Shown here piece after piece: positions 1 to 8,480 of a DNA stretch of 64,000 nucleotides. Location of the stretch: positions 1-64,000 of the forward strand of contig NZ_JAFBEX010000024.1 in the NCBI RefSeq assembly GCF_016908975.1, written 5' to 3'. Made by a program: the position numbers and the translations under genes. The stretch is from Neobacillus cucumis (GTDB lineage: Bacteria; Bacillota; Bacilli; Bacillales; Cytobacillaceae). The notes beneath the pieces were generated by a model. That model worked only from the letters and a program-made list of their open reading frames with translations. It did no database searches and was not told the origin of the DNA. Within the stretch, counting starts at the first letter, position 1. Each line of letters begins with the position of its first letter.

Positions 1-112
1 TTGAAGACACTTCCTCCTTTTCTTTTACCAGTTTTGTCCTCAAGACCCCCTATTGAAGACACTTCCTTTTATTCTTTTACCAGTTTGTCCTCAAGGCCCC
101 TTATTGAGGACA
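1..112. repeat. Tandem stem-loop array, period 51/52 bp (left window edge)
   Basis: Two complete palindromic units are visible, at 35-61 and 86-112. Each is 27 nt: a 9-nt arm (TGTCCTCAA), a 9-nt C-rich loop, and the complementary 9-nt arm (TTGAAGACA or TTGAGGACA). They are separated by near-identical spacers of 25 nt (10-34) and 24 nt (62-85). A half palindrome at 1-9 shows that the array continues beyond the window. The second stem is a perfect inverted repeat; the first has one mismatch. No gene is supported here, and an apparent plus-strand reading frame through it is only the repeat read as codons. Confidence 0.8.
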
Positions 113-130
113 TTCACCTAAATTTAGCCG

Positions 131-171
131 AAAAAAAATGCACAAGAGACAATTTAAATCGCTTGTGCATT
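131..171 (-). terminator. Rho-independent terminator of the aminotransferase gene
   Basis: A perfect 10-bp inverted repeat (AATGCACAAG at 138-147, CTTGTGCATT at 162-171) is followed on the minus strand by a run of eight T. It sits directly after the stop codon of the upstream aminotransferase. Confidence 0.8.
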
Positions 172-178
172 GCTATTC

Positions 179-1357
179 TTATTTTTCAACTACTTCCGCT
201 AAAAATTGCTCAATCCTTTCAGCAGCCTCTGTTAATCGCTCAGGCGGCTGTACCATCGCAATACGGACATAGCCCTCCCCTAGTGCACCAAATGCATCAC
301 CCGGTATCACAGCCACACCTGCCCGGTCGATTAATTCAAAGGCAAATTGGCGCGATGTCCAGCCGGAAGGAATCTTTGCCCACACAAACATCGTTGCCGG
401 AGACTTCTTGACCTTCCAGCCGCTTTTTTCAAGTCCAGAAATCAAAGCATCTCGACGAAGCTCATATTCTTTCACCTGCTCACGTAAATAAGCGAAGTCA
501 GATGTTAATGCTTTTACGGCTGCCTTCTGAATTGGATAAAAAACTCCATAATCAATATTGGATTTAAAGGTCGCTAACAGTTGGATGGCTTGGGGATTCC
601 CCACCACATAGCCAATCCGGCAGCCCGCCATATTAAACGTCTTTGAAAGAGAATTAAATTCAATTCCAACTTCCTTCGCCCCGGCAATAGACATAAAACT
701 AATCTGAGGATGCTCATCAAAAATCAATTCAGAGTAGGCAAAGTCGTGCACCACTAAAATATTATGGGTTCTAGCAAATTCCACAACCTTTTCAAAAAAG
801 ACCTTATCCGCAAGAGCTGTTACTGGATTCCCAGGGTAACTAATTATCATCATTTTTGTTTTCTGTAAAACGTCTTGAGGTATATCATGTAAGTTTGGCA
901 AAAACTTATTTTCAGCCTTCAGCGGCATCGGATAAATGATACCTCCAGCAATATTAACACTTGCCTCATAAATGGGATAACCAGGATCTGGTACTAAGAC
1001 ATAATCACCAGGGTTAATAATAGCGGTGGCTAAATGAGCCAATCCGTCCTGTGACCCCATCAACTGGAGCACTTCATTCGCCGGGTCTAAATCAACATGA
1101 TATCGCTGCTTATAAAAATAACCAACGGCCTCATTAAATTCCTCAATCCCCTTTAATGTGTATCCATATTTACTTGTATCTTTTGCGGACTCCACTAATG
1201 CATCGACAACAAAGGACGGCGGTGCAAAGTCCGGACTTCCAACACTAAGGTCGATCACATCTTTCCCATTTTTAATTGCCTCCATTTTTCGATCAGCGAT
1301 TTCTTGAAAAATACTAGCTGTCATCTTTTGGAGCTTTTCAGAACCAACGAGATTCAT
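179..1357 (-). CDS. PLP-dependent aminotransferase, LL-diaminopimelate aminotransferase-like
   Basis: This is a fold-type I, class I/II aminotransferase. The sequence shows the N-terminal substrate-side segment DLSVGSPDF, the cofactor contact segment DPGYPIYEAS, the SYPGNPVTA motif, and the PLP-binding lysine in SLSKTFNMAGCRIGY near residue 236. The length of about 392 residues fits the family. Such proteins are often annotated as LL-diaminopimelate aminotransferase (lysine pathway), but a general amino-acid aminotransferase role cannot be excluded. Two ATGs lie six bases apart; the GAGGGG ribosome site is only one base from the first and about seven from the second, so the second (1357) is preferred. 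It is a single-gene unit ending in a terminator. Confidence 0.85.
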   Translation of the reverse strand: MNLVGSEKLQKMTASIFQEIADRKMEAIKNGKDVIDLSVGSPDFAPPSFVVDALVESAKDTSKYGYTLKGIEEFNEAVGYFYKQRYHVDLDPANEVLQLMGSQDGLAHLATAIINPGDYVLVPDPGYPIYEASVNIAGGIIYPMPLKAENKFLPNLHDIPQDVLQKTKMMIISYPGNPVTALADKVFFEKVVEFARTHNILVVHDFAYSELIFDEHPQISFMSIAGAKEVGIEFNSLSKTFNMAGCRIGYVVGNPQAIQLLATFKSNIDYGVFYPIQKAAVKALTSDFAYLREQVKEYELRRDALISGLEKSGWKVKKSPATMFVWAKIPSGWTSRQFAFELIDRAGVAVIPGDAFGALGEGYVRIAMVQPPERLTEAAERIEQFLAEVVEK

Positions 1358-1484
1358 AGACATTCCCCTCTAATTTTTTATATTCATATAATTTTAACAT
1401 ATTTCTGATTATAGCAAGTTTTTAAAATTATGCTATAAAGTTCTATACCGTCTTGAATTTAATAACCTTTTTTACGAAGAAAAA

Positions 1485-1500
1485 TCCGCCATTTAGCGGA
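1485..1500 (-). terminator. Short terminator hairpin after the nucleotidyltransferase gene
   Basis: TCCGCC and GCGGA form a short stem at 1485-1500, with a TTTTTC run following on the minus strand. It lies just downstream of the stop codon at 1514. Confidence 0.6.
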
Positions 1501-1513
1501 CTCGATTAACATA

Positions 1514-2299
1514 CTATTGATCATTATCCTTCCACGCTTCAACAAGAACATGCCTAAACAACTCATTTAAAGTAGCTGTAAATTCCTGCTTTGGCGCCTC
1601 TATGTCCTTCGAATAATCCTCAAGATATTGGATTTCTTCTTCAATAAAATTTTGAATAATGCTGATGTTTAGTTGTTTTTGGTTATCACCACGATTTACC
1701 TTCCTCTCTATGAGAGTCAAAATTGCTCGCTTTATTTCTCCTTCGACAATTACATTCCCCAATAATGAATGAATATCATTGGGCGGAAATCGGTTTTGCT
1801 TTTCTATCCACATGCAAGCTAAGATGGGGCGGATCACATTTAAGTAACACTTACTGTTTATTGGTTCTGTTTGAAGACAAATGCGATAATTCGCTTTAGC
1901 CATATTTAAATAATGAAATAATGATGCTTTTGGTTGAAATACTTGATTTTCTAGTTGTTTCATCTTCTCAAGTAGTGAAAAAGCTTGAGAGTAAACGATG
2001 TTTGAATGAAGCCATTCCAACAAAGATGGATTTGACTTTCGGAAAAGCTGAAGGGCTTTCCGCAAATCCCAGCCACTTAGATCAAGTTGCTCATTAATCG
2101 GCTGTTCAATGACATCTTTTTTTTGATCGATGGATAAATACCAATCTTTTTTATGAACATAAATAAAACGGACATCGTAATCACTATCCTTTGAAGGGGT
2201 GCCCCATGCGCGGCTTCCAGCCTCAACGGCATAGCATATCTTTACTTCAAATTCCCGCTCAAGCCTTTTCAATTCCTTGATAATCCTGTCTTTCACCAT
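1514..2299 (-). CDS. Predicted nucleotidyltransferase (YcgL/RlaP type)
   Basis: The N-terminal third carries the minimal nucleotidyltransferase signature: GSRAWGTPSKDSDYD gives the GS motif followed by the metal-binding DxD. The remaining two thirds are helical. The layout and length of about 261 residues resemble B. subtilis YcgL and RNA-ligase-associated (RlaP) nucleotidyltransferases, whose substrates are not well defined. No RNA ligase gene is adjacent. Upstream in-frame ATGs at 2332 and 2314 lack a ribosome site, whereas the ATG at 2299 has GGAG five bases upstream and is preferred. It is a monocistronic gene between two terminators. Confidence 0.8.
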   Translation of the reverse strand: MVKDRIIKELKRLEREFEVKICYAVEAGSRAWGTPSKDSDYDVRFIYVHKKDWYLSIDQKKDVIEQPINEQLDLSGWDLRKALQLFRKSNPSLLEWLHSNIVYSQAFSLLEKMKQLENQVFQPKASLFHYLNMAKANYRICLQTEPINSKCYLNVIRPILACMWIEKQNRFPPNDIHSLLGNVIVEGEIKRAILTLIERKVNRGDNQKQLNISIIQNFIEEEIQYLEDYSKDIEAPKQEFTATLNELFRHVLVEAWKDNDQ

Positions 2300-2383
2300 A
2301 CCCACTCCATACATCTTGCTTTTCCCGTACATGTTTATTTTTAACTACTTATGGAACTTTTATATTATTCATTAAAAAATGAA

Positions 2384-2405
2384 AAGGACCGTAAATGAGG
2401 TCCTT
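2384..2405 (-). terminator. Terminator after the histidine phosphatase gene
   Basis: AAGGACC (2384-2390) pairs with GGTCCTT (2399-2405). On the minus strand the stem is followed by a T-rich tract. It lies 15 bases after the stop codon at 2421. Confidence 0.75.
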
Positions 2406-2420
2406 AATTGCTGCATTTCA

Positions 2421-3074
2421 CTATTGATTAAAAGAAACAATTTTAAAAATATTACTAGAATATTTCAATACAGAGATACTAGAATTTTTGATTTCCATTT
2501 CCTTATCAAATTCATTAGAAAATTTACTTATAATATTTCTTATGATAACACCATGAGTGACAAGTAATATATTTTCATTATCACTTTGACCATTATTAAT
2601 AATTTCATTTAATCCGTTATCAATCCGACCCCATATTTCCTTATAGTTTTCAGCATGATGAAAAGGATCTGATTCTTTAATAAAATTCATGACCTCTTCT
2701 AGATTATGTTTTTGAAACAATTTCTCTCTGTTGGAATAGCCTTGATCCTGAGCTACCTTTTGAAAAGCAACCTCCGAATATTCTCCCTCAAAGCTTCCAA
2801 AGAAACTCTCTCGAAAGGCTTTTCTCCTGTTAATGATAAGATCATGGTTGTAATGATTCTCTTGAAGAATTAATTCAGCAGTTTCGACTGTTCTTCCTGA
2901 ATCACTGGTATAAATTCGGTCAAATTTTACAGACGCCAATCTTCTTCCCGTTTCACTAGCAATCGCCTTTCCTTCTTCTGTTAGCGGGCTGTCTGCCCAG
3001 CCCTGCATCTTTTTATAACGGTTTAAATACGTTTCCCCATGTCTTATGAGATACAAATTAAATGTTTTATCCAT
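2421..3074 (-). CDS. Histidine phosphatase family protein (phosphoglycerate-mutase fold)
   Basis: The catalytic RHGET motif sits at residues 10-14 in the segment LYLIRHGETYLNR, followed by the family-typical GWADSPLTEEG. The second histidine of the active site is in LLVTHGVIIRN near residue 175. The length of 217 residues is normal for the small cofactor-independent phosphatase branch (PhoE/YhfR-like) rather than glycolytic phosphoglycerate mutase. The substrate cannot be told from sequence. The ATG is preceded by GGAGG at good spacing. Confidence 0.85.
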   Translation of the reverse strand: MDKTFNLYLIRHGETYLNRYKKMQGWADSPLTEEGKAIASETGRRLASVKFDRIYTSDSGRTVETAELILQENHYNHDLIINRRKAFRESFFGSFEGEYSEVAFQKVAQDQGYSNREKLFQKHNLEEVMNFIKESDPFHHAENYKEIWGRIDNGLNEIINNGQSDNENILLVTHGVIIRNIISKFSNEFDKEMEIKNSSISVLKYSSNIFKIVSFNQ

Positions 3075-3199
3075 GAAATCCTCCAGCTTTACTTTTATTA
3101 CCTTAACAAAATTAAGACTTTGGCATTGATTTTATCAGACATCCATATTATGTGTCACAATAAATCTTTTTTTGTAGACAGTTCTCCAAACAGAAAGAA

Positions 3200-3224
3200 G
3201 CCCTTATCCAATCATGGTAAGGGC
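3200..3224 (-). terminator. Terminator hairpin after the IDEAL-domain gene
   Basis: GCCCTTA (3200-3206) and TAAGGGC (3218-3224) form a 7-bp stem. On the minus strand it is followed by a TTCTTTCT tract. It is also T-rich on the plus side, so it could act in both directions. Confidence 0.55.
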
Positions 3225-3260
3225 CGTTTTATGGTTATTTGATTAAGATAGTAAATTGTA

Positions 3261-3455
3261 TTAAGAAATCTTCTTTAGCTCTTCTGTTAATTTAAGGAAT
3301 AACTCCTTATCCCCATCTTGTAATGTTTGGTCGATTTCCTTTCGGATTTTCTCCCTTTTGAATTCAAGCAGGGCATTATTTAGGAACATCTCAGCAATAA
3401 CAGCATCTTGATTCTCATCCGATTGTTGTGGTGAATTAAGTAACTTCTTTTCCAT
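3261..3455 (-). CDS. Small IDEAL-domain protein
   Basis: This 64-residue protein is essentially one IDEAL domain (PF08858 type). It shows the helical core FLNNALLEFKREKIRKEID followed by TLQDGDKELFLKLTEEL. IDEAL domains are short helical modules common in Bacillaceae, also found at the C-terminus of ComK-degradation and chaperone-like partners, and their role is mostly unknown. The upstream in-frame TTG at 3464 directly abuts the AAGGAG site, so the ATG at 3455 with a nine-base spacing is chosen. It is a stand-alone gene. Confidence 0.75.
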   Translation of the reverse strand: MEKKLLNSPQQSDENQDAVIAEMFLNNALLEFKREKIRKEIDQTLQDGDKELFLKLTEELKKIS

Positions 3456-3562
3456 GGAAATCAACTCCTTGAGCTTTTTTTCATTATACTAGGAGTTTTC
3501 TAAAAATTCAAACACTTTATTTCGATTTTTTAAAAAAATTTTTTTGGTTACTGGTGACATAA

Positions 3563-3577
3563 TGGTGACAGGCACCA
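3563..3577. repeat. Short dispersed palindromic repeat, copy A
   Basis: TGGTGACAGGCACCA is a near-perfect 15-bp palindrome. A second copy with one base changed lies at 5386-5400, on the other side of the ABC exporter pair. GTCCAC and GTGGAC words follow both copies. Confidence 0.65.
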
Positions 3578-3621
3578 ATGAAAGACACTGTCCACCTAAG
3601 GCGTACACTTGGTTAAGTCAT

Positions 3622-4464
3622 TTAATGGATTTGGTTCTCAAATAGTACATTTCGTTTGTTGAATTTTGTGATGAGCTTTAGTAAGAAGACATTTGCGATT
3701 AGTAGTCCTGCCCCGATGAGGAATAGTAAAAATGGGCTTAAGAAAAACAAACCGCTCGCTTGGCTAATGACTAAACCTACTACTGGCAGTACCATCATTC
3801 CGCCAAATTGCTGAGCTTCTTGAAATGATTTTACTCTAGCTGATACTAGTACATTCAGGATGATATTAAAAATGACCAAGGCAGGGATTACCCATAACAT
3901 TAATAAAAGCCAGGTTGAATTCAAAAATAATACTTCCTTAAAGTAGGGATAGGTAATCGCATTGACTATAATCGCGTTTAGTAAAAAGGCTGCATAAGAA
4001 ATGAGCAGCGAAGGAATAAAAGCTGCTACAACCTTCCCCACAAATAGCTCTTTTATAGAAATTGGTGCAAATAATAAGGTTTCGAGGGTGTTCCTCTCCT
4101 TTTCTCCAGCGAAACTATTTGAAGCGGTTACCATTGAATTAATAATGGCGGCCATTAAGAAAAAAGGAATCGTCATAGAGTTTAAAAAGAAATAAACCGA
4201 TTTGTACGCCAATGTGGGCAGAGCTGTGAGGGTGTTACGGATATGATTATTAGGAAAGCTTTTGATAAATTCATTAATTGGTTTTTCCAAGTCATTGGCA
4301 TTCTCACTATTGAAACCTGAATGAAGCCCAAAATACGAGAACAACGCTGGCAAGGCTACACAGAGGATGGCAGGCAGGACGATCATTGGGATCCAAATCT
4401 TTTTGGATGAGAAGGTTGTTTTAATATCCTTTAGGGCAATGGCCTTAATGATTTGTTTATTCAT
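3622..4464 (-). CDS. ABC-2 type transporter permease
   Basis: This is an integral membrane subunit of about 280 residues with six predicted hydrophobic segments. It carries the NatB/YhaP-like cytoplasmic loop GEKERNTLETLLFAPIS after the second segment, typical of ABC-2 exporters. The reading frame is open far upstream, but the natural start is the ATG at 4464: it follows GGTGGGG and overlaps the end of the ATPase gene by eight bases, giving translational coupling. With the ATPase it should form an exporter; the substrate is unknown. Confidence 0.85.
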   Translation of the reverse strand: MNKQIIKAIALKDIKTTFSSKKIWIPMIVLPAILCVALPALFSYFGLHSGFNSENANDLEKPINEFIKSFPNNHIRNTLTALPTLAYKSVYFFLNSMTIPFFLMAAIINSMVTASNSFAGEKERNTLETLLFAPISIKELFVGKVVAAFIPSLLISYAAFLLNAIIVNAITYPYFKEVLFLNSTWLLLMLWVIPALVIFNIILNVLVSARVKSFQEAQQFGGMMVLPVVGLVISQASGLFFLSPFLLFLIGAGLLIANVFLLKLITKFNKRNVLFENQIH

Positions 4465-5365
4465 GATCCCCACCTCTAATCTTAAAATATAGTGTTTCAA
4501 GCCCTCTGTTCGTAATCTCACTTGAATAGATCCAGGACTCATTAAGGATTTCTTGCAGAAGTGGGCTGATTTGCCCTTTGGTATCAAGGGTGAATTCCAG
4601 CTGTGTTGGACTAACTCTTATGTATGGATACCCCTTATAAAACTGGAGATTAGATGGCTGCAGTCCTGTCTCCACTAATAATTTTATCTCTGTTAAATAT
4701 TTTTCCTCCAGTTCGCTCCTAGTCCCCTGTTCAATTAAGCGTCCTTCCTTTAGGAATAAAAAGGATTCACAGATTGTTTCCAGCTGATGAAGAACATGGG
4801 AGCAAATTAAAATGGTAACGCCCTCTTCCTCATTTATTCTCTTTAATAATTCGATGACGTCATTTATTCCCTCCGGATCTAGCCCATTTGTCGGCTCATC
4901 AAGGAACAACAGTTTTGGTTTATGGATAAGTGCTTTAGCTAAAGAAATTCTTTTTTTCATACCTGTCGAGAACGTGCCGACTAATTGGTCCTTTTTTTCA
5001 TACATCTCAAATAGTTCTAATAGGTAACGGATTCGCTTGGGATCATAGGCATTATAAATCTTAGCAAAGAAAACAAGATTGTCCCACGCACTCATGTCAT
5101 GGTAAAGAGCAGCACTCTCTGTGACAATCCCAGCCATATTTCTTATTTTGTCCCCTTGAATCTTGGGGTCATAATTTATGACGTTCATAGTCCCACTCGA
5201 TGCATCAATGACTCCATTAAGCAAACGAATAAGTGTAGTCTTCCCGGCCCCATTGGGACCAAGCAAACCATTAATAGTCCCTTCCTCAATCGTAAACGAA
5301 ACATCCTTTAAAATAGAATGGCCATTAAACTCCTTCTCCACATGAAATGCCTCAATAATATTCAA
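4457..5365 (-). CDS. ABC transporter ATP-binding protein
   Basis: The protein has Walker A GPNGAGKTT near residue 35, a degenerate signature LVGTFSTGMKKRISLAKAL, Walker B KLLFLDEPTNGLDPEG and an H-loop histidine in ICSHVLHQ. The C-terminal 90 residues form an extra domain of the kind seen in DrrA/NatA-type exporter ATPases. It is the first gene of a two-gene exporter operon and overlaps the permease start. The ATG follows a purine-rich GGGGGAGAAGG site. Confidence 0.9.
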   Translation of the reverse strand: MNIIEAFHVEKEFNGHSILKDVSFTIEEGTINGLLGPNGAGKTTLIRLLNGVIDASSGTMNVINYDPKIQGDKIRNMAGIVTESAALYHDMSAWDNLVFFAKIYNAYDPKRIRYLLELFEMYEKKDQLVGTFSTGMKKRISLAKALIHKPKLLFLDEPTNGLDPEGINDVIELLKRINEEEGVTILICSHVLHQLETICESFLFLKEGRLIEQGTRSELEEKYLTEIKLLVETGLQPSNLQFYKGYPYIRVSPTQLEFTLDTKGQISPLLQEILNESWIYSSEITNRGLETLYFKIRGGDHE

Positions 5366-5385
5366 CCTTCTCCCCCTTTTTTAAT

Positions 5386-5400
5386 TGGTGTCAGGCACCA
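5386..5400. repeat. Short dispersed palindromic repeat, copy B
   Basis: TGGTGTCAGGCACCA differs by one base from the copy at 3563-3577. It is located 20 bases upstream of the ABC ATPase start codon, between two divergent genes. Confidence 0.65.
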
Positions 5401-5606
5401 CTAAAACACATTTATCTCTATCCAGTGGACACTATTTAAGGTCCTTGTTAATTTTATCTTAACAGATTTTGGTTGGGTTTTTATAGTCTTTCTTTAGGAA
5501 CAGTCCCTATATATTCCTTTTATTTCCTTATTGGTTTGTGAGGGATTTTTTTCGATGGAGAGGGAAAATTAAGGGCAACTTTTTTTGTAGAGTAGGAGGA
5601 ACATGG

Positions 5607-6452
5607 ATGGAGCAAGCTGCTTTTACCGGATATCAGCCGGTAAATAATATTAAGGTTTATTATGAATTTTACCCTCACCAAACGTCTGATTACACGTTTG
5701 TTTTATTACATGGTTTTCTTTCATCCACCTTTACTTATCGGCATTTAATTTCATTATTGAGAAACGATTATCAAGTTTTATCAATAGACCTCCCCCCTTT
5801 TGGAAAAAGTGAGAAATGCCATCGCTATGTGTATTCCTATAAAAATCTTGCGGAAACGGTCATCAAACTTACTGAATCTTTAGGTCTTAAAAAAATGACT
5901 TTTATTGGACATTCAATGGGAGGACAAATTGTCCTTAACATCCTCCATATGATGCCAGAGATTGCAGACAAAGCAATTCTTCTTTGCAGTTCTGCCTATT
6001 TAAAGCGTTCTAAGTTCCCATTAATCATAACTAGTTACCTGCCATATTTTCATCGGTTTGTAAAATACTATTTCGCTCGAACAGGGGTACGAAAGAATCT
6101 TCAGGATGCCTTATATAATCATTCGATTATCAATGAAGAAATGATTAATGGCTATCTCCAGCCTTTTTTACAGGATGAAATTTTTATTGCACTAACAAGA
6201 ATGATCCGTGACCGAGAAGGCGACCTACCAGGAGAGGTATTAAAAAAAATTAAAACACCATGTTTGTTAATTTGGGGCGACCATGATAAATCAATGCCAC
6301 TAAAGGTAGGGGAACAGCTAAATAAGGATTTAATCAACTCTGAATTAATTGTTTTAAAGGAATCTGGGCATGCTCTCCCCGAGGAACGTCCATTTGAGGT
6401 ATTCGAATATATAAAAAACTTCCTAGAAAGCTACCAAACAGCCGCAGAGTGA
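5607..6452 (+). CDS. Alpha/beta hydrolase
   Basis: The protein has an alpha/beta-hydrolase fold with the oxyanion segment LLHGFLSSTFTYR, nucleophile elbow GHSMGG (Ser near residue 103), an acid in LLIWGDHDKSMP, and the catalytic histidine in ESGHALPEERP near residue 254. It resembles the broad esterase/lipase or MhpC group; the substrate is not evident. The reading frame opens upstream at 5538, but only the ATG at 5607 has a strong GGAGG site seven bases away. No signal peptide is seen. It is monocistronic and convergent with desKR. Confidence 0.85.
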   Translation: MEQAAFTGYQPVNNIKVYYEFYPHQTSDYTFVLLHGFLSSTFTYRHLISLLRNDYQVLSIDLPPFGKSEKCHRYVYSYKNLAETVIKLTESLGLKKMTFIGHSMGGQIVLNILHMMPEIADKAILLCSSAYLKRSKFPLIITSYLPYFHRFVKYYFARTGVRKNLQDALYNHSIINEEMINGYLQPFLQDEIFIALTRMIRDREGDLPGEVLKKIKTPCLLIWGDHDKSMPLKVGEQLNKDLINSELIVLKESGHALPEERPFEVFEYIKNFLESYQTAAE

Positions 6453-6478
6453 AGGATACTAATTTTTTCAAAAAGAAA

Positions 6479-6503
6479 AGGTGTATTCTCTAGGAATACA
6501 CCT
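6479..6503 (-). terminator. desR terminator
   Basis: A perfect 10-bp stem (AGGTGTATTC at 6479-6488, GAATACACCT at 6494-6503) begins at the desR stop codon and is followed by a T-rich tract on the minus strand. Confidence 0.8.
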
Positions 6504-7102
6504 CATTTAAACCAACCTTTTTCTTTAGATTGGGTAATGGCTTCAATTCTATTCTTGACTTCTAGTTTATCTAATATAATCGAAATATAGTTGCGGACTG
6601 TTCCTGTTTTAATACTAAGCGTCTCCGCAATTTCTTTTGTATTTTTCCCATCTGCCACAAGTTCAAGGACTTCTTTTTCCCTATCCGTTAATGGATTTTC
6701 TTCCCCGTAGACATCATCCATTAATTCAGGTGCATAGATTCGACGTCCTGCCACCACATTTCGAATCGAATTGGCAAGCTCCTCACTCGGACTATCCTTT
6801 AACAAATATCCGCTTACACCAGCTTTTAAAGCTCGCTGAAAGTAGCCAGTGCGTGCAAAAGTGGTTAAAATAATGACCTTACACCCGAGGCCTTTTAGTT
6901 CTTCCGCAGCTTCTAGACCACTTTTTCCTGGCATTTCAATGTCTGTGATGCAGACATCTGGTTGAAGTTTTTTTACCAACTCAACAGCTTCTTCACCATT
7001 TGAGGCTTTACCAACCACCTCCATATCATCTTCCAAATTCAGCAGGGAACCAAATGCACCTAAAAGCATTTGTTGGTCTTCAGCAATCACAATTTTAATC
7101 AT
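6503..7102 (-). CDS. desR: Two-component response regulator DesR
   Basis: This is a NarL/LuxR-class regulator: a receiver domain with the phosphoryl-accepting Asp near residue 54 in CITDIEMPGKSG, a signal Thr in ILTTFAR, and the conserved Lys in YLLKDSPSEEL. A C-terminal LuxR-type HTH follows (LTDREKEVLELVADGKNTKE). I recall B. subtilis DesR as nearly superposable along its whole length. There it activates the membrane lipid desaturase gene on cooling. The ATG at 7102 follows TAGGAGG, which overlaps the desK stop codon, so the pair is coupled. The usual target gene des is not adjacent. Confidence 0.92.
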   Translation of the reverse strand: MIKIVIAEDQQMLLGAFGSLLNLEDDMEVVGKASNGEEAVELVKKLQPDVCITDIEMPGKSGLEAAEELKGLGCKVIILTTFARTGYFQRALKAGVSGYLLKDSPSEELANSIRNVVAGRRIYAPELMDDVYGEENPLTDREKEVLELVADGKNTKEIAETLSIKTGTVRNYISIILDKLEVKNRIEAITQSKEKGWFK

Positions 7103-7112
7103 TTCGCTCCTC

Positions 7113-8234
7113 CTATTCCATGGGCTTAACATCATTAGGTACTGTAACAATTAAAGTAGTTCCATCATGTGTTAAAAGCTCTAAACTGCCATTGATGAAT
7201 TCAAGCCGTTCCTTCATTCCAATTAAGCCATGACCCTCGGTCAGTTTATCTGTCCCCCCCTTAAAAACACCGTCATCATGAATGGTCAGCACCGTTTCTT
7301 TCAACTTATGCTCAATCGAAATGGTACAGGTATTGGCCTCACTATGTTTAACCACATTATTAACGGCCTCCTTTAGACACATGCTTAAGATATTTTCGGT
7401 TAAAAGTGAAACATTCTGAAGCACAAACTCACCTTTACATTCAAAATGAATTTCAGCAGCCTTAATCATTTGTTTCACCCGTAATATTTCATCCTTCAGT
7501 CGAATCCCCCGCATGGAAGAAACTAATTTTCTCACTTCACTTAAAGCAGTCCGGGCCGTTTGCTGCACATCTTTTAGCTCTTCCCGCGCCTGCTCAGGTT
7601 CCTTTAAAATTAATTTACGTGCCAGATCGGTTTTTAATCCAATCAGAGAAAGCTTTTGCCCAAGTGTATCATGCAGGTCTCTAGCAATTCGGTTACGTTC
7701 TTCCAATTTAACAAGTTCCGAAATACGTTTATTGGCATCCTCCAGTTTTTCTTCCAGCTGTCCACGCTCTTTCCTGTTATGAATACTAAACGGCAGGAGA
7801 ATAACACTTATCCAAATGATAATCACAAATGGAAGCTGTTGGAGAAATAATTTTTCCTGCATGACAATGTTGTAGTTGATCGAAGCAGAAGTACTGATTA
7901 AGTGAATAAAATATAAAGTTAAAAAAGCAATTCGGTCCTTAATATTCCCTATAAAATAAGCTAGAAAGAACGCAAAATAAACATAACTATAAAGACTAGA
8001 TGCCGTAATGGAAATCCCAATTAAAATCAAGGTCCATAAATAAACCGGCCAGCCTTTAGAAATAAAGGCAATTCGATAAAGAATAAAGAACACTACAGTC
8101 AATAATATACCCAGTACAATTCCAATAGTAGAGGCATACTGGAATATAAAGTAAAAAGGCAGTATGCAAAGTATGGTCCATATATACGGTGCGATGCCAT
8201 TATTTTTTTGGAAAGTAAAATACTTTTTAATCAT
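7113..8234 (-). CDS. desK: Membrane thermosensor histidine kinase DesK
   Basis: The N-terminal half has about five membrane segments, beginning with the short polar MIKKYFTFQKNNG stretch that belongs to the DesK membrane thickness sensor. A two-helix linker follows, then the HisKA_3 site ERNRIARDLHDTLGQK with the phospho-accepting His near residue 187. The catalytic domain has NVVKHSEA (N box) and GLIGMKERLE. It senses lower membrane fluidity and phosphorylates DesR in B. subtilis. The ATG at 8234 matches the known family start better than the ATG four codons upstream. It forms an operon with desR. Confidence 0.92.
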   Translation of the reverse strand: MIKKYFTFQKNNGIAPYIWTILCILPFYFIFQYASTIGIVLGILLTVVFFILYRIAFISKGWPVYLWTLILIGISITASSLYSYVYFAFFLAYFIGNIKDRIAFLTLYFIHLISTSASINYNIVMQEKLFLQQLPFVIIIWISVILLPFSIHNRKERGQLEEKLEDANKRISELVKLEERNRIARDLHDTLGQKLSLIGLKTDLARKLILKEPEQAREELKDVQQTARTALSEVRKLVSSMRGIRLKDEILRVKQMIKAAEIHFECKGEFVLQNVSLLTENILSMCLKEAVNNVVKHSEANTCTISIEHKLKETVLTIHDDGVFKGGTDKLTEGHGLIGMKERLEFINGSLELLTHDGTTLIVTVPNDVKPME

Positions 8235-8480
8235 AAACGCCCTCATTTTCTATATTTCCTGTCTCAAAAGATCTTCTTATACACCATTCTAGCTGATATC
8301 CTTCTTTCTTAAAACTAATTCCACCTAGAGCACTGAATTTTCATCATATATGTAAATTACATATACTGGTAATAAAAAATCCCAGGACTCAATATAATTC
8401 AGTATTCAGAATATTTTCGAATATTTACACCTTACAAATCTAGTCAACATATGTTTATAAAAACAATAGGAGGAATCTAA

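Noticed and set aside
1..411. Plus-strand open frame of 136 codons starting in the left repeat array
   Set aside because: It reads the tandem repeat as codons and then runs antisense through the aminotransferase gene; it has no ribosome site and no family resemblance.
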